NCBI GenBank assembly: GCA_002110485.1
Contig: MOWL01000047.1
Location: 496,001 to 560,000 of the forward strand
From: Emergomyces orientalis
Lineage: Eukaryota > Ascomycota > Eurotiomycetes > Onygenales > Ajellomycetaceae
Direction of reading: 5' to 3'
Length of the DNA: 64,000 bases
In this document: one piece after another, positions 1 to 12,376 of the stretch
Layout: each line of letters starts with the position of its first letter
Numbering within the stretch: position 1 is the stretch's first letter
Notes under the pieces: model-generated
Seen by the model: the letters and a program-made list of their open reading frames with translations, nothing else
What the model was told of the DNA's origin: nothing
Database searches by the model: none
Program-made: the position numbers and the translations under genes

Positions 1-936
1 TAAAAATTTAAGTTAAATTATTTAAAATTTTTTTTTTTTTTTTTGTGAATTTTTTTTTTATCGATAGCAGATTTTGTGGGGCGGAAAAAGGAGACACAGA
101 CAACATAGTACTGCACAAACAGCAGCAATAGACCTATCTATATTAAAACAACGGGATAGTCTGTTGTAGATCTAGAACTACCCGAACGAAATAAAAGATT
201 TATATTTGTGTTCTAAATATTTTATTCTGCTCTTTTTCCTCTGATTTGATATTGATCTGCCACAATATGGAAGGATGGAGCACCATATAAACCAGGGCAA
301 TCTGGGGAATCGCTCTCAAAGCAGCTCGTATTTATATCTATATCGAAGACAACCCCAAGGGGTGTTGGGATTTAATCGATCCTCTTTTCACCATTTCCTC
401 ATACCCCGCTCTCTCTTTTTTTCGCGCACAGGTTGGAAGCATTTCACAATACTCTGCATCGCCTGGCAGTATTTTCATCATCCAGCCGCCAATTTTTGTT
501 TTTCAGCCTCCACCTTTTATTTTTTATTTTTATTTTTATTTTTATTCCATTTCCGTCCATATCATGTTTTATCCACTCAGATACCAAGAGCTCATTCATG
601 ATTGGTTGAGGGTGGTGTTGTAACGTAAAAGCGCATATAGAGCTCAGGGGAAAAAGACCTCTGACTCCAACAAAAGTAAAGGTCTTGCATAAAAACAGTA
701 AAAACAACATAGCGTCGTCGGACGCACGCTCTCTAGCCTCTTTGAATAAATAATTGAGGTTCTCATGTGTGACGCTGATAAAATGTTGTGCCACGAAAAT
801 AAATTGCCGTCGTCCACTGGCTTATTTTTCCTTAGAGAAGTAAGGGCAATGAAGTCACCGCGGTGTGCCGATCTGTAACGTTTACACTGAAAAAACAACA
901 TAAAAAATTAATAAAAAAGACATCAGCTTGAATATT
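1..936. other. Intergenic, no gene recognised
   Basis: AT-rich flank beginning with T tracts. Short open frames on both strands are low complexity (for example a run of TTTTTAT units near 515-550) and show no domain. Its right end is the 3' side of the minus-strand LSM1 gene, so the terminator or poly(A) region of that gene probably lies around 850-936. Confidence 0.5.
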
Positions 937-1959
937 TTAAAACAAAATTTCTCCACTATGCTCAGCCTCGAAGCCGAGGGTCTGTAATTTGGTATTGCGG
1001 CGTTTGTCGCCCTTCTTTCGTTCGTTATCTTCTTGCTTTTTCAACGCAAAGACTTCTTCGAACGGTGCCTGGCGGTAACCTGGTGGGATATCATCCTCTT
1101 TGTCTAGATCCTGGATTTGCGCAACTCAAACGATCAGTAGCTGTGGGGGATTAAGAACGTGGAATGTTGAAAAAAAAAGTTTTTGGAGGGGTCGCAACGT
1201 ACCACTTCTCCTAATAGGAGCACGTTCTCTCCTCGAACTAAATAGATTCCTCGTTGTATATCTGCGAAAAGATTGCCGGCATAGAGCCGTTCAACGGTTC
1301 CTTGGAGGACAAGGTTGGCTATAATAAATGAGCATATTACATTAATATAAGTTGATCATTTCATGTGCCAGCAAAGAGTATAGGCCAATTTGGCATAGGT
1401 TGGAATCATGATAGAGTGAGGGAGATCTGGTTTACCAAACTGGTCCCAACTACGCAGCACACCGATCAACTTGCGTCCGTCGCGGAGAACGAGAACGAGT
1501 TTTTCTATAGGGGGACACCGCCCGCCAAAAAGGCGCGGGAGAGTTAGTTTTTCCCTGTATATAGATATATGCATATAGTTTCCAGCGCGCCGGTATATGA
1601 CAGCTCAATTCGGAAGCTTTTAAACGGGTGTGCGCAAAAGGGTACTGCTTACTATCAGTCAAATCTAGGAGTTGCGCCGCAGTCGTGAACATCTGCGGGG
1701 GCAGCTGAGGTGGGGCTGGTGGTATCACTGGGCCAGGAGAGGGTGTTTGACCGGGCGCAACGGGAGGAGGAGCTGGCGGAGCTTGTTGCTGGTGTGGGAA
1801 GCCGGAGTGAGGAGGGGCGTTGGGCTGCGGAGGGTAGCCTCGGTGGCCTTGGGGGAGAGAAGGTGGGGGACCACCTCGTCGCCCAGCATGGCCATTGTTG
1901 TGGTCGTGAAGGGAGAGGTTCTCCATGTCGTGCAATATGGTTTCAAATTGCGGGAGCAC
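937..1959 (-). CDS. LSM1: U6 snRNA-associated Sm-like protein LSm1
   Basis: Four-exon gene: 1653-1959, 1436-1504, 1203-1318 and 937-1110 (minus strand), giving 221 residues with all phases consistent and donors and acceptors obeying GT-AG. LSm1 is the cytoplasmic-specific subunit of the LSm1-7 ring that, with Pat1, binds the 3' end of deadenylated mRNA and promotes decapping in P bodies. The joined protein has the Sm1 motif (MFTTAAQLLDLTDKKLVLVL, then RDGRKLIGVLRSWDQFAN) and the Sm2 motif (RLYAGNLFADIQRG, then LVRGENVLLLGE), followed by the LSm1-type tail DDIPPGYRQAP and a lysine-rich end. It is longer than a typical LSm1 because of an N-terminal stretch of about 75 residues rich in Pro, Gln and Gly before the Sm fold. 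Translation may begin at the first Met (1959) or at Met12 (MENLSL, 1926). Confidence 0.92.
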
Positions 1960-3136
1960 TGTACGGAGAAGGATTGAGGGGGAGGATTGTGGAAAAGGGT
2001 AGGCCGGCGGGCCGGGGGGGGGGGGGGGGGTGGGGTGGGTGGGTAGGTGGGTAGGATATCAGGACAAGGCGCAAGGCGGAATAGTCATGCTGGTTGGTGA
2101 AGATGAGCGGGCAGCCGAATATCTGGTCCAAGCTTTGGCATAGACGTATCTCTCTTCCCCTCTAGCAGCAATATTGTCTGGGTCTGGTATACGTTGATGG
2201 AATTGTTTTCCGTCTTCTCGTTCGATGTTGGAATAGTTAAAGTCTTGAAGACTGACAGCGTGTTTGCTCTGTTTGCTCCGGCTTCTTGTTTGGGCATAGT
2301 GTGCAATGGTCTTGATCTACAAAAATCCTGTGTTTGATGGCCGCAAGAAGAAGAGGAAGAAGAATCATGGAGATAATATGTGTAATACCAGGAGGCAGTG
2401 AGTTGTCTGTAGTGGAATTTTGATTATCTAGATAGAAGAAGCTGTCTCAATAAATCAGGAATACAAGAATTGGATAAAACTATTTGGGTATCTCAAGAAC
2501 TAAAACAGAAAACGCAAAGAATGCCAAACTCGAAATCAATCACGACCAGACAGATAGATATTTTATACTTGAGTATGATAATAACTTAGTAATAACGCTC
2601 TTCCTCGCTCGTCATTAATCTTTGCTGATACCTGGGGTTCTCGAGTGGCCAGTAACCCAACCACTAAGTCTCGTTTGAATCAACTCTCTGGGAATATTTG
2701 CGAAGAGCTATATGTCAATGGCGGGTTCCCTAACTGTCGAGTATAACCAGAAATGCCAGGAATGTTAGCGGGAGATACGTAGTCGTAGTTAAATTATTTT
2801 GCTCAGTGTGGACTGGGGTTGAACAGACACGTAACTGTGGGTAGATTTGACCGATGCTGCATGAACCAATGAGCCAGATACATCTAAAGGCACGGAGACG
2901 GATTTAAGCTGATCGTTACATGAACCAAAAAAAAAAAAAAAAAAAAAAAAAAAACAGAGAGAGAGGAAATTTGGAAAACAAAAGTATTTCGTAACGTACT
3001 ACTACTACTCGTTTCTTCTACTCTGGCGGCCTTCCATGCACCTCACCACGTGACGACCCGACACTTGATAGCCCTGAGTTTCATGGCGCTTAAAGACGAA
3101 CACGGACATCACAATATCAAGCCGAATCGGGAGGAT
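1960..3136. other. Intergenic, promoter side of LSM1
   Basis: No convincing gene. A run of about 18 G within 2016-2036 and an A tract of about 27 at 2928-2954 are the only notable structures. The first few hundred bases should hold the LSM1 promoter. Confidence 0.5.
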
Positions 3137-3991
3137 TCAAGCAACACTGATCCTATGAGATCGTTCTCTCATCTTTCGCTCGCGGTACCGGCTCATATAA
3201 ACTACGCACGGGTCGTCCGAGGAGCCGATCATGGCCCTTACTGAATCCAGGTTTGGGGAATATCCCGGACGCTGGGGTGCTGCGGGTAATTGAAGGAGCC
3301 GTAGTTGCTCCCGAGTGATGATGTTTGCGCAGTATAGATGCCTCATTGTCTCAAAGTCTGGGCAGGCGTTCTGAACGAGGTATCCTTGCTTTAGATGTTG
3401 ATCCGCTAGGTGCGATAGCATCTTCCGCCAGGCGATGCCATGGTTTGGGTCCGATATTCGGTATTGGCAAGCTGGACAATGAGCTGTCGTTGGCGCTGGG
3501 TGCAGTCGGAAGTGGCTCAACACGTGCATCTTCCACTCGTTAAGATCTGTGAATATTTCACCGCAATCCAATACGTGGAAGAAACAATAGTGGCCGATTC
3601 CTGGGTTTCTGGGTTCGGGCGGCGCAGTGAGGTTTCCGTGTGCATCTTGCTCAAGCGCATACCGCGCGGGTAACTTGTCTACGGAATGTGTATCAATGGA
3701 TTCCGAGAGGGAAATGGAGGCCGTTGACAATGAGAACCGAGAGAGTGTCGGCACTGTACTCGGTGCAGACATGCTGGAGGGTGACGATTCACTGTATCTG
3801 TCTCTGTTGTTTTCAACAATCAAAGAACTCCGCTGGGAGCTTGCATAAACCCCCTCGGTTTGGTACGTGGCCCTCGTTGATATGAATGGCGATGACGGGG
3901 TGGGCGAGTAAGAAAGTGCCAGAAGACGTTCGGTAACGCCGTCCGATCGTTGACTTGCCCAACGCTCTAGCGTGGAAGGTGCCACTACCAC
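3137..3991 (-). CDS. C2H2-type zinc-finger protein, conserved fungal type
   Basis: Open frame of 284 residues ending at 3137. The N-terminal half is Ser/Thr/Pro-rich and probably disordered. The C-terminal half has two Cys/His clusters in tandem: HVLDCGEIFTDLNEWKMHVL followed by SH, and HCPACQYRIS followed about 15 residues later by HLADQH. This layout is common in fungal C2H2-like nuclear proteins, often of unknown target; DNA binding is inferred from the fingers only. The 5' end is not resolved: the frame begins at a GTG (3991) just after an in-frame stop, so either an upstream exon is spliced in or translation starts at the first in-frame ATG near 3772. No neighbour suggests a pathway. Confidence 0.65.
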   Translation of the reverse strand: MVVAPSTLERWASQRSDGVTERLLALSYSPTPSSPFISTRATYQTEGVYASSQRSSLIVENNRDRYSESSPSSMSAPSTVPTLSRFSLSTASISLSESIDTHSVDKLPARYALEQDAHGNLTAPPEPRNPGIGHYCFFHVLDCGEIFTDLNEWKMHVLSHFRLHPAPTTAHCPACQYRISDPNHGIAWRKMLSHLADQHLKQGYLVQNACPDFETMRHLYCANIITREQLRLLQLPAAPQRPGYSPNLDSVRAMIGSSDDPCVVYMSRYRERKMRERSHRISVA

Positions 3992-6900
3992 CGGTCAGTA
4001 TCTTTATTCCTATATTTCCGAAACTTGTGGGTGACTATATATACTTGTGAGACGCGTGCTGCTCAGTGCTCAATGCTTCAAAGGGAAGTAGCCAAATGGC
4101 GGAAGCCGAATACCAGAGAGAACGAAGAAAGGAAAAATAAGAAAATATTCCGCACTGCTCATCTAGCAGTAGCAGAAGGGATGAAGCAAAAAATAAAAAG
4201 ATAAGGCAATGTCTTTCTTAGGGGAGCCAGTCATGGGGAAGTTCCAGTCGTGGAATTGCGGGAGAGCAAGCGTCAAATATTTATATTCCCCTTAAACCTC
4301 GACCACATCCCGCGTGATGGGGTCGAAAGGCTCATAAAAATTCGGCAATAGAGGCGAGGCATTCGCCATAAACCCCACACGATTGCGGCTCTTGAGGACA
4401 ATAAAGTGCTACTTACATCGAACAATCGCGTTTTCATATGATTGTCACGACTGGCATACACCTTAATTTATCAGGGCAAGTGAGTGATGGCCACGTTTGT
4501 GATGGCTCCCGCCTGGTATCTGCGGGGGGTTGCAAGTCGGAGGACAGGGAAACAAGCTCCTTTGGTGGTGAAGGTGGACACTTCGTCTTTGGGTGCCGAG
4601 CAGAGAGATCTGAGGTCTGGCCGAGGGAGAATGCACTGTTATCTGATAAACCAGGACTTGTTATGATTTCAATTGGCGCAGGATGAAGTCGAAAAAAGTT
4701 GGTTGCCGAAGAGTTACCCAACCCCGGAACAGAGAGGCGCTTGAAGAAACTGGCAAAGAAGGATCTCGAGCCAGAGAGAGCAAAAGGGGGAGCTCGGAGA
4801 TAAAAATGGGCAGAGAAACCTACCAAGAAAGGAATGAGGGATGATCCAACTGTCTGTTGTTACATGTACGCTGGTCCGGTTGCTTCTATGATACAACCAA
4901 CCCGTCCAAACTCCAGTTATGAGCTGTCATGCAGTTTCCTTGTTAGTGTGGGAAAGTTGAGTGATGAACAGGTCCATTCCACAGTCCAATGGCGACACAC
5001 CCAATAGATGATGTAGGGATAAGTATCGATCTTGATATGCATAAAGCTGCCCCGTTATATTATCTTGCGGCTCAATCATCACCTTGTCTAGTTTGACTGG
5101 GGGTACTTAGGAATAATGCTATTGCAACAACAACTATTGTGCACAAAACCAAAGGGGATTATTAACGCTGTAAATAATATTCCGATTAAACCGCAAGTTG
5201 CAGATCAGTAGATTCATAATGTGAAGGTGTAAATGGTGACGCAAACCATCATCGTTGACACGAACAACGTGGCCAGCCCGCAAGTTGTGATATGTATGTA
5301 CCACTGACCCTTGGGCCCGCCAACGTCCTCCAAAAAAAAAAAGAGATTGCAATATTAAATATGCAGAAAGTCGTCCATAGACAGACAGCCTTATGAGGGC
5401 ATCAAATCCCTACAGGGTTCGTCAGAGTTGAAACCCATCAGATGTATGCAACGTGGACAGGAACTCGCTGGACCGAGGACTGGGACTGGGGCAGGCCCCG
5501 CGATTTTCGCTTGGAGCTGCTGCCAACTTCTTTCTGGTTATCTTTTTTCTTGTCCTTTTTTCCTCGGGTGTCGAGCTAGGGCCCAACTGCATCATGCATG
5601 CAGGTTTGTTGAGCTGGCACCGTACAACCGCAGACATCTAGCAAGTAGGTTTTGGTGTTGCACATCGTGTTTAAACCTGCCCCAAATAATTTCAATGCAT
5701 TAAAAGAGGCTTTAGGCACTCATACTGCTCATGAAAGCAATGTGAGGATATCTAATGGTCGCTGAACGAAATCCCTTCGAAATTGAGGCCCTGTTCGAAC
5801 CGCTCAGTGGCAAGTTGGGTTGGTTAACGTTAGTCAGCAGTTTCTGGTCCAAAACATCGCCGAACTGGGCAACAACATGTCTTTTTATTTCGCCCTTTCA
5901 AAGCTTCTCATGACAACGACTGGACTCTCTGCTCGGCTATGAGCGGCTTGGAGAGCATTATATTTCTTGAGAAGGGTCTTCGATAATATTACGCTATGAA
6001 TTGTGCTTGCGAGTCTGCTTACTGGCTATTCTGGTCAATGAAGTTTGCGATTCAGCACGGAAAGTTAGAATCGCGGCTTGTCCACAAATTACCCGGCTAA
6101 TGCTGGCTTTCGCGGGTTGCTCGAGCCCTATCGGCGCTTTACATTGCTGTATTGGGGGTGGGCCACAGATAGCCAATCGGCTGCAATTGAGAAACTATCA
6201 TGGAGCGCAAGACTGCCAGTCGATGTGTTCTGGATGTTGACGGCGGTATTAGCTCCAACGACGTTGTGAAATTATTTGATGGCCAAGCAATATCAGGCGG
6301 GGGAGGTAGTCTCTTTCATTGCTATCGAACATTGATTCGGCTCTGGGGATTTTTATCCCGCCGCAACCGTATCCATAATGATACAAAGAAAAGCTGGATG
6401 TATGCCAATATCTTCATTTCAGCTGCAAGTAGCCAAGTTTCCGTTCAAAGGGATGACCAAACTGACTGAAAGAGCCCTGGTTATAGCATAAAGGATTATT
6501 ATCAAGAAAGGAAATCCATGATGGAGGATTTGAAGATTGAACGAAATGTTCACACAGGACGGCACAAAGATCGTGGTGATGCAGAACTGAAGGCAGAACA
6601 TTGAGTGAAAGCCGCATGAAAGGCCTTGAACGGCCACAAGAACGAAGGATGGCATTTAAATAAAGGAATCGCGTTTCCCCCCACTCCAGCGGATGGACTC
6701 TGCCGAAGTTGCCTCTCGATTGAAACAATTATTAAATGCACGCCAATCCGCCGCCGGAAGGAGTAGTGCTTTTGCTCTTCTGACTCTTTTAACTTTGTTG
6801 TGGTGGCCGGAAAAAAAAAAGTTCCTAGTGAAAGGAATATTGAGGTCTCAGTTCAAGGATCTTACGCTCCCGAGTTTGGCGATTGAGGCATGAATTATCC

Positions 6901-7297
6901 AGCCTCATATCCTAGAGAAATATCAAAGAGACAGGCTCTTTATTTTTGTAGGTGCGTGGTCGTGACTGATCGGTATATCTACTTGCTTGCTTCACTCTAA
7001 CTCTGCTATGAGTTCCTCCAAAAAAAAATTTTTTTTGTGGCCAGGAATGTTATTTTGAGACGTATGTCGCTTGCCTCATAATGATGCGAAGCGGGTTTGC
7101 TGCTGAGCGCGCGACTGGCAAACCGCGCCCACTTGCTTTCGCCAGGAGCTTGCCCCTCTGCCCAAATCACAAGATCAGCAACCAGCACAGGTTCATGGTT
7201 AAACTGTAATATCCAAAGAGAATTGCTGGCAGCAAGGGTCTCCAACGCTCTTAAGGTAAGATATTCGGGATATAGTAGCATCGACTATCGCTTACAG
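3992..7297. other. Gene-poor region, nothing supported
   Basis: About 3.3 kb with only short overlapping frames of unremarkable composition, the longest about 130 codons (4434-4826, minus). None shows a recognisable domain, and no splice-consistent chain of exons was found. A poly(A)/poly(T) hairpin-like patch (7020-7036) is the only structure noted. Confidence 0.4.
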
Positions 7298-7655
7298 TCA
7301 ATTTGAAAATCAGGCTGACGTATCAAATCACCACCTAATCGCCATTGTCTACTACAAAAATTCTTCGGTTTACGAGCTCGACGTCGCGATTCCGAAGGAG
7401 ACGGAGATATCTGGCTCGGTGGTAAATCAGAAGCTGCAAGTTACTTACCAAGGTGACTCTTTCGGCGAGTTCCTGAGGAGGAACCTTGAGAACCTACCAA
7501 TGAATGAGGAAAGGAAGCTTTGTTTGACGATTGCTCGAGGGGTCTGTGACAAGATTCGGAGTCTCCGTTTTATTGGCAATAGATACGGTGTTTGTGGAGT
7601 GTCTACGGCAGAGGTTCAGGTCGGGTCGTACAAAGACTGGGAGAATAACCACTAA
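7298..7655 (+). CDS. Possible terminal exon of an unrecognised gene
   Basis: An open stretch ends at 7653-7655 with no early ATG (the first ATG in frame is internal, MNEERKLCL). It follows a plausible intron, donor GTAAGA after 7255 and acceptor TTACAG at 7297. The coding-like part reads YYKNSSVYELDVAIPKETEI and then KLQVTYQGDSFGEFLRRN, ending EVQVGSYKDWENNH. I do not recognise the family. The upstream exon is not established, so this could be a pseudogene remnant or chance. Confidence 0.2.
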
Positions 7656-8178
7656 AGAGTCCACGGGGAGGGTAGGGACGAGATGGTGAGAGATTTTGGG
7701 AATGGTGTGATGATGAGACTTTGCCAGGGGAAGTACCTCACATCTTGATTTTAAGGGGGGTGTCTATTCGCGCAGGCCATGCAGCTGTGGGGTGGCGAGT
7801 TTTGCGATGGGAAAGCGGTGAGGGGAATTATTTTTAACCAAGTCGGAGTCGGAGTCAGAGTCAGAAGTTGTACCATTGTGGAATCATTCTGGATATAATA
7901 GGAATGTGAATGTATCAAAAAAGTTAACTGTGAACGGTTGCTTTTGTAAGCCAAAAATTTGTGTCTACTCATTTGCTCTATATCTAACTTATCTATCAAC
8001 ATTAACATGATTCGCACATTACTCTTCTCTTGTCAACCATCCGCCCAATTAAACAGTCAAATGTGTTTCTGATCAACCCTTTCGCAACGATATTCTCTGC
8101 CGTCTGCCGACTCTTCACCCTGCTAGAGGGAGTGCGTTCCTGATCCCATAACCCCTTCTCACATAAACTGACGGTCCA
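7656..8178. other. Intergenic
   Basis: No gene recognised. A short tandem of GAGTC units (about 7845-7864, cggagtcggagtcagagtca) is present. Confidence 0.4.
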
Positions 8179-8820
8179 TTACAGGGAGCTGGAAAAGCAT
8201 CTAAAAAGGGTATATTAGGTTTTTTTTTCCAAAAGACACTGTGGAAGTAGGTAGAGAAGGAAAGTCCATATCACATACCATTCTTGTACTATATCCTGGG
8301 TCTTCTCTTGAAATTCTCTTAGTCGTGCTTCTATAACTCTTTTTAATAACTTTGCGCCGTGGGGTCTAAAGGGGTATGAACCATAACCACAAATACGCTG
8401 GCTAAAATGCAATTCCATGTGCAAACAAGCTTTTTTATTTTCATTTGTGACATTTTCATCAAGCATATCGTCGTAAGAAGAGGAAAAGATAATTTTCCAT
8501 TGTGTTTTGGTTGATATCCTGGGGGGTAGATCCAAAACCGGCCCGGGATTGCTCGTAGTGGTTTTATGGAGTCGCATCAGTCAAAGGGAACTTTACCCAA
8601 TGCCAGTTAGGATATCATTGTAGCGTTCGTGCACCTGAAATAATGCAAACCCCACGTATATCATATACTTTGCAGGTTCAAGTTGTCTGACTCTCTGGAG
8701 AGATATAACGATACCGCCGCTGCTGAATGTTCCGGACCCAGTTCCGCTCCGACGGATCGGGTTTAGCGCCAGATCGCGGCTCTGGTGGTGTAAGTTTCCC
8801 GGTTTCAAAAATTTGACCAC
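8179..8820 (-). CDS. Tentative three-exon hypothetical protein
   Basis: A phase-consistent model can be built on the minus strand: exons 8597-8820, 8279-8518 and 8179-8188, with donors GTAAAG and GTATGT and acceptors CCCCAG and TTCCAG, giving 157 residues. The middle has KYMIYVGFALFQVHERYNDI, and the C-terminal part has a charged helix-like stretch (RVIEARLREFQEKTQDIVQE). No family is recognised, and the last exon is only three codons plus a stop. The consistent phases are the main argument; expression data would decide it. Confidence 0.28.
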
Positions 8821-9075
8821 AACTATTTAATTTCTTCAGTTTCTACATATTCATTGGTTTCTCTCGGAGTCGTGTGGTGTTGTACATTCTTCAATCAATC
8901 GATGAATTGTGTGTGGGGCAAATATGAATTTCTGCTGGGAGTTAAAAGGGGGCCTCGAGTGGCTGCAGAGGTCTTCACGAGTGCCAATTGTGTATCGCTA
9001 TAACGCCATGTTAACTTTTTATCCTTTTTTATTTTTTTGAATTCTTAGAAGCCTAGAGCTTCCAATGCCGCGAAT

Positions 9076-11349
9076 TCATAGGGTGAACTGGCGTATATGT
9101 CGCGGGCTCGACGGCGATGCTGCTACTGGTGGCGTTGATATTGTGCCTGGCGATGAAGGGGAAGGGGAAGGGGAAGGGGGCGGATGAGACGTTGTTCTAT
9201 GTACAGGGGAGCTATCTTCATTTTCGGATGAAACCACGATGGCGGGCGGGCGGCGACTATCAGGTATGGAGCGGCTAGAATGTGTCTGAGAAGTCGGCGA
9301 GCCTGGTGAGTGGTTTCGTGGAGAGCTGTGATGAGTCTGAGCTGGAACTTCAAGTGTCGCCCGCCGCTGAGTTCCGTTAACGGCACTGCTCGATGCTGGG
9401 GGACGATTATGTATCTCGGGCGGAGGGCGATCGCCCGATATTGTACTAGCGTGCGGTCTTCGTGAAATGATGGGTGAAGAGGACGGTGACGGTGAGCGGG
9501 ATGTAGGTCTCGAAGCCCTAGAGGCAGCCTCAATATCGAGCCCGTAGATACTACTGGTGAAGCTGTTTGCTCTTGAGGCCCTTCCACGAAGCGAAGGAGT
9601 AACGTTCCCATCAGTCTCCCGGTATGTGTTGTATTGATTTCTAATGTGAGGCAGGGCACGGTTTCGCCGTATTTCCCCTGGGATCTCAGGGAAGTCCAGG
9701 GCCTTTCCGCTCTTAAACTCAGAGTCGTTAAGCCTCTCGTGGGCCGCGTCACTGAGATGGATAACAAATTTGGTTAATGCCCTGGCTACTTTACGCCTGT
9801 TGCCGGAGTCGCCCGCGGGGGGTTGTCTGGGTTGGCCATCTTGATCGACGACAGAGCGAGTGTTTGAAACGCTACGACGCATCTCGACGCCGCGTATGGG
9901 AGAGTGAGAAGACTCTGCAGATGCGATTGTGTTGATTTCGCGCATTGAGCAGTTGTCTTGATTCGAAGAGGCTTTTGGCTGCTCCTCCTCCTCAACGGCG
10001 TCGAGGTCAGCCGCCAGAACAAGGTACAGTGATCCTAGCACGGCAAGTCCAGCACCAACGATGGGGCCCCATTGGCCTATAAAAACTTGTCAGCAATCTA
10101 TCACCACCATTGAGTAAAATAGTAGGCCACCTACCGATGCTAGCTACTGGTTCAGTTTGATAATGGACTTGGGAGCTGAAAAAATTCATCTCGCCTAAAA
10201 TGAGGATGCCCATTACTGCAGCACCCAACACAGGGATTTCTACAGCGCTTAGAAACAACCTGACCAAGGAATTGACCTTATTCATCTTCTTAATGGTGGC
10301 TCCATTTGTGCCTTCAATCGGCTCGTCAACCTGCTCCTCCTGTTTTCCAATGCCAAAACGGTTCATCCGGTTGATTTCAAGGATCTTGTTCCACATGGAT
10401 ATTAGCGAGAGGATGGCCGGGATGCAGCATGCAGCGGCCATGAGCGTGGCCGTGCCGAATGTGATCTTGTCTGGTGCGGGAATTACATATATGTTGCTGG
10501 CTGCACCATCTCGCATAGGGGAAAACGGGCCTTCATCTTCAGAGCAAGTCATGCCGCATTTTGTGTTGTACTTGAATTTACGGGCGTCAGGGGAGATTGG
10601 GTTACCGGCATCGTCGAATGGGCAAGGGATTGGTTGGATTCGAAAAAACTCAACGGTCAAACTCAGCAGTCCTTTGGAGATAAAGGGTTAGACATGGCCC
10701 ACAAGCTGAGGAGTTCGAAGATATAAAAGGCCATGGCCAAAGGCCACAAACTTACCAGCAAGAATGAGGATGGTCCACAAGAAAATGATGTTCCGGCCAG
10801 GGTCATAGAAGTATGTTCGGGATACTCTAACAGCTACGGGAGCGGTCAAAATCCCTATTGAACAGAGCTGAAAAGCTCCGAAAATATCCATATCAACGGC
10901 ACCTTGGCGATTGAACACTTAGTTTTTGAAAATGCTCAGAAGTTACCGCAATGAAAGAAACTAACCATGCAGATTCAGTGCTGCCACAACGACGCCGTGG
11001 AGGGCAGCGACGGCCGGGAAAAGTAACACTGCCGCCAGACAGGCGTTTCTGAGCCAGTCCGTCTTTCGTGCAAAAACGCAAGCTGCTATCAGAACATAGT
11101 ATCTATATTGTAGCGACAAGGCGGATTGGCAGTCAGCCGTTAGCTCACCCCGAGCGCTTGTTTCTGGCTTCGCCGTGTGGAGAACTTTGGAACATACAGA
11201 ACCCTTGTACCTGGCCCATACTGGCCAGATACCGGCCAGGCGCATATAACTTGCAAAATATCGCTCGCCGTTGCGTTTGCAGATATGTTGGTAACTGCAG
11301 TTTCACCATGGAGGGCAGCTGGCAACAAGGCTGACCCGAGCGCTGGCAT
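9076..11349 (-). CDS. Polytopic membrane protein with disordered C-terminal tail
   Basis: Five exons on the minus strand: 11198-11349, 10966-11102, 10756-10902, 10135-10671 and 9076-10076, total 1974 nt (657 residues). All junctions are GT-AG and in phase; the first donor is GTATGT and joins TRVLYYVLIAACV. The N-terminal half holds several hydrophobic segments, such as the stretches around ACLAAVLLFPAVAALHGVVV, IIFLWTILILAGLLSLTVEF, ATLMAAACCIPAILSLISMW and IVGAGLAVLGSLYLVLAADL. From about residue 350 on, the protein is Ser/Pro/Arg-rich and of low complexity. Families of this look are common in Eurotiomycetes and have no assigned function; I infer only an integral membrane protein with a long cytosolic or lumenal tail. 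Confidence 0.72.
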
Positions 11350-12376
11350 GGTTCATGGAGTGCAGTTAGATGGTTAACCATGTATCGCGGGGAGAGTTGT
11401 TTCATGGGAAGAAGTAGCCAGTTCACATCATTTATTATATAGTTATGCTGAAGAAAAGAAAAATTTATTTTATAGCATCAACGTCCGAGACGTAGGAATC
11501 GCTGTTGTTTTAAAAAGAACACGCAAAGGAACCGACTTGTGATACTTCACAAACCGCCAGATGTGAGCCGCAGACTGAGCTTCTTTAGGCTTAAGTTATC
11601 TCCCTCTAACTCCACCATTGATCATCTGCTCTGGGGTCAATTTAAAGCAGGGCTTGCCGGCGCTATTCGAGCATCCGACCGAATCAGAGGCCACAATGCC
11701 CTCGGTAATTGTAGCCTTGCAAAACATTCCAGAATACGAGGCTCCAGGAGGCTCAGCTTCCACTTCACTGGCTGCGGCCCGCAAACAAACAGGCTTGAGG
11801 CATTTGATGAATTTCTTCAAAGAAAAATCTTCTTTTCAGCAGCCACCCGGCGAGTTTTGCGAGCGACTCATTCCCATTTTGACGACAAGCCCCGCGCCTG
11901 GAGAGCTTGCAAGTTAGTTACTACTATCTGTTCAACCTGTTTACTTGCAGTCTAATGGAACCACCCTTCTGAACCTGGCCAAACCGTCCGTTCTCGGGGT
12001 GAGCTTACTAGTTGGGCCACTATTTTTCTGCGCGTGGCTTGGGCGAGAGAGAGGCTGAGGACGGTAGTTCACCTATTTAGCGGGGACAGAAGAATGCCCG
12101 CACCGGCGTAATTCCGGGAAACAGACGTGACAACCTTACGCTGTGGTCTGTGGGGGATTCCGGTGAATATTGATTCATGGTTGAAGCCGCAGAAGCAAGA
12201 AAACATAACTGGCTGGTTTTGCAACTCGCCGGCCCAACTGCAAGCCACCTTGTTTTTTTGTTTGTTATTTTTTTCGCTGGCTGGGAATCTTCCGTCAAAG
12301 CTCCTGTGGGCTATAACTACCCAGCCATTTTGGCGATTTCTCACCCTGCTGAGTTTCCAAGCAAAAGCTCGTCAAA
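11350..12376. other. Divergent intergenic region
   Basis: Lies between the start of the minus-strand membrane protein and the start of the plus-strand transporter, so it probably contains both promoters. Short frames such as 11539-11955 show no domain. Confidence 0.5.

Noticed and set aside
275..901. Short open frames on both strands near the left end
   Set aside because: Low complexity (T-rich), overlapping on opposite strands, no domain and no splice-consistent extension.
1672..2054. Plus-strand open frames of about 100 codons
   Set aside because: They lie antisense to the proline-rich first exon of LSM1; GC-rich coding sequence gives such shadow frames.
4434..4826. 130-codon minus-strand frame
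   Set aside because: No recognisable motif, no neighbouring exon in phase, composition not clearly coding.
11539..11955. 138-codon plus-strand frame between two divergent genes
   Set aside because: No domain, and it overlaps open frames in other phases in a promoter region.
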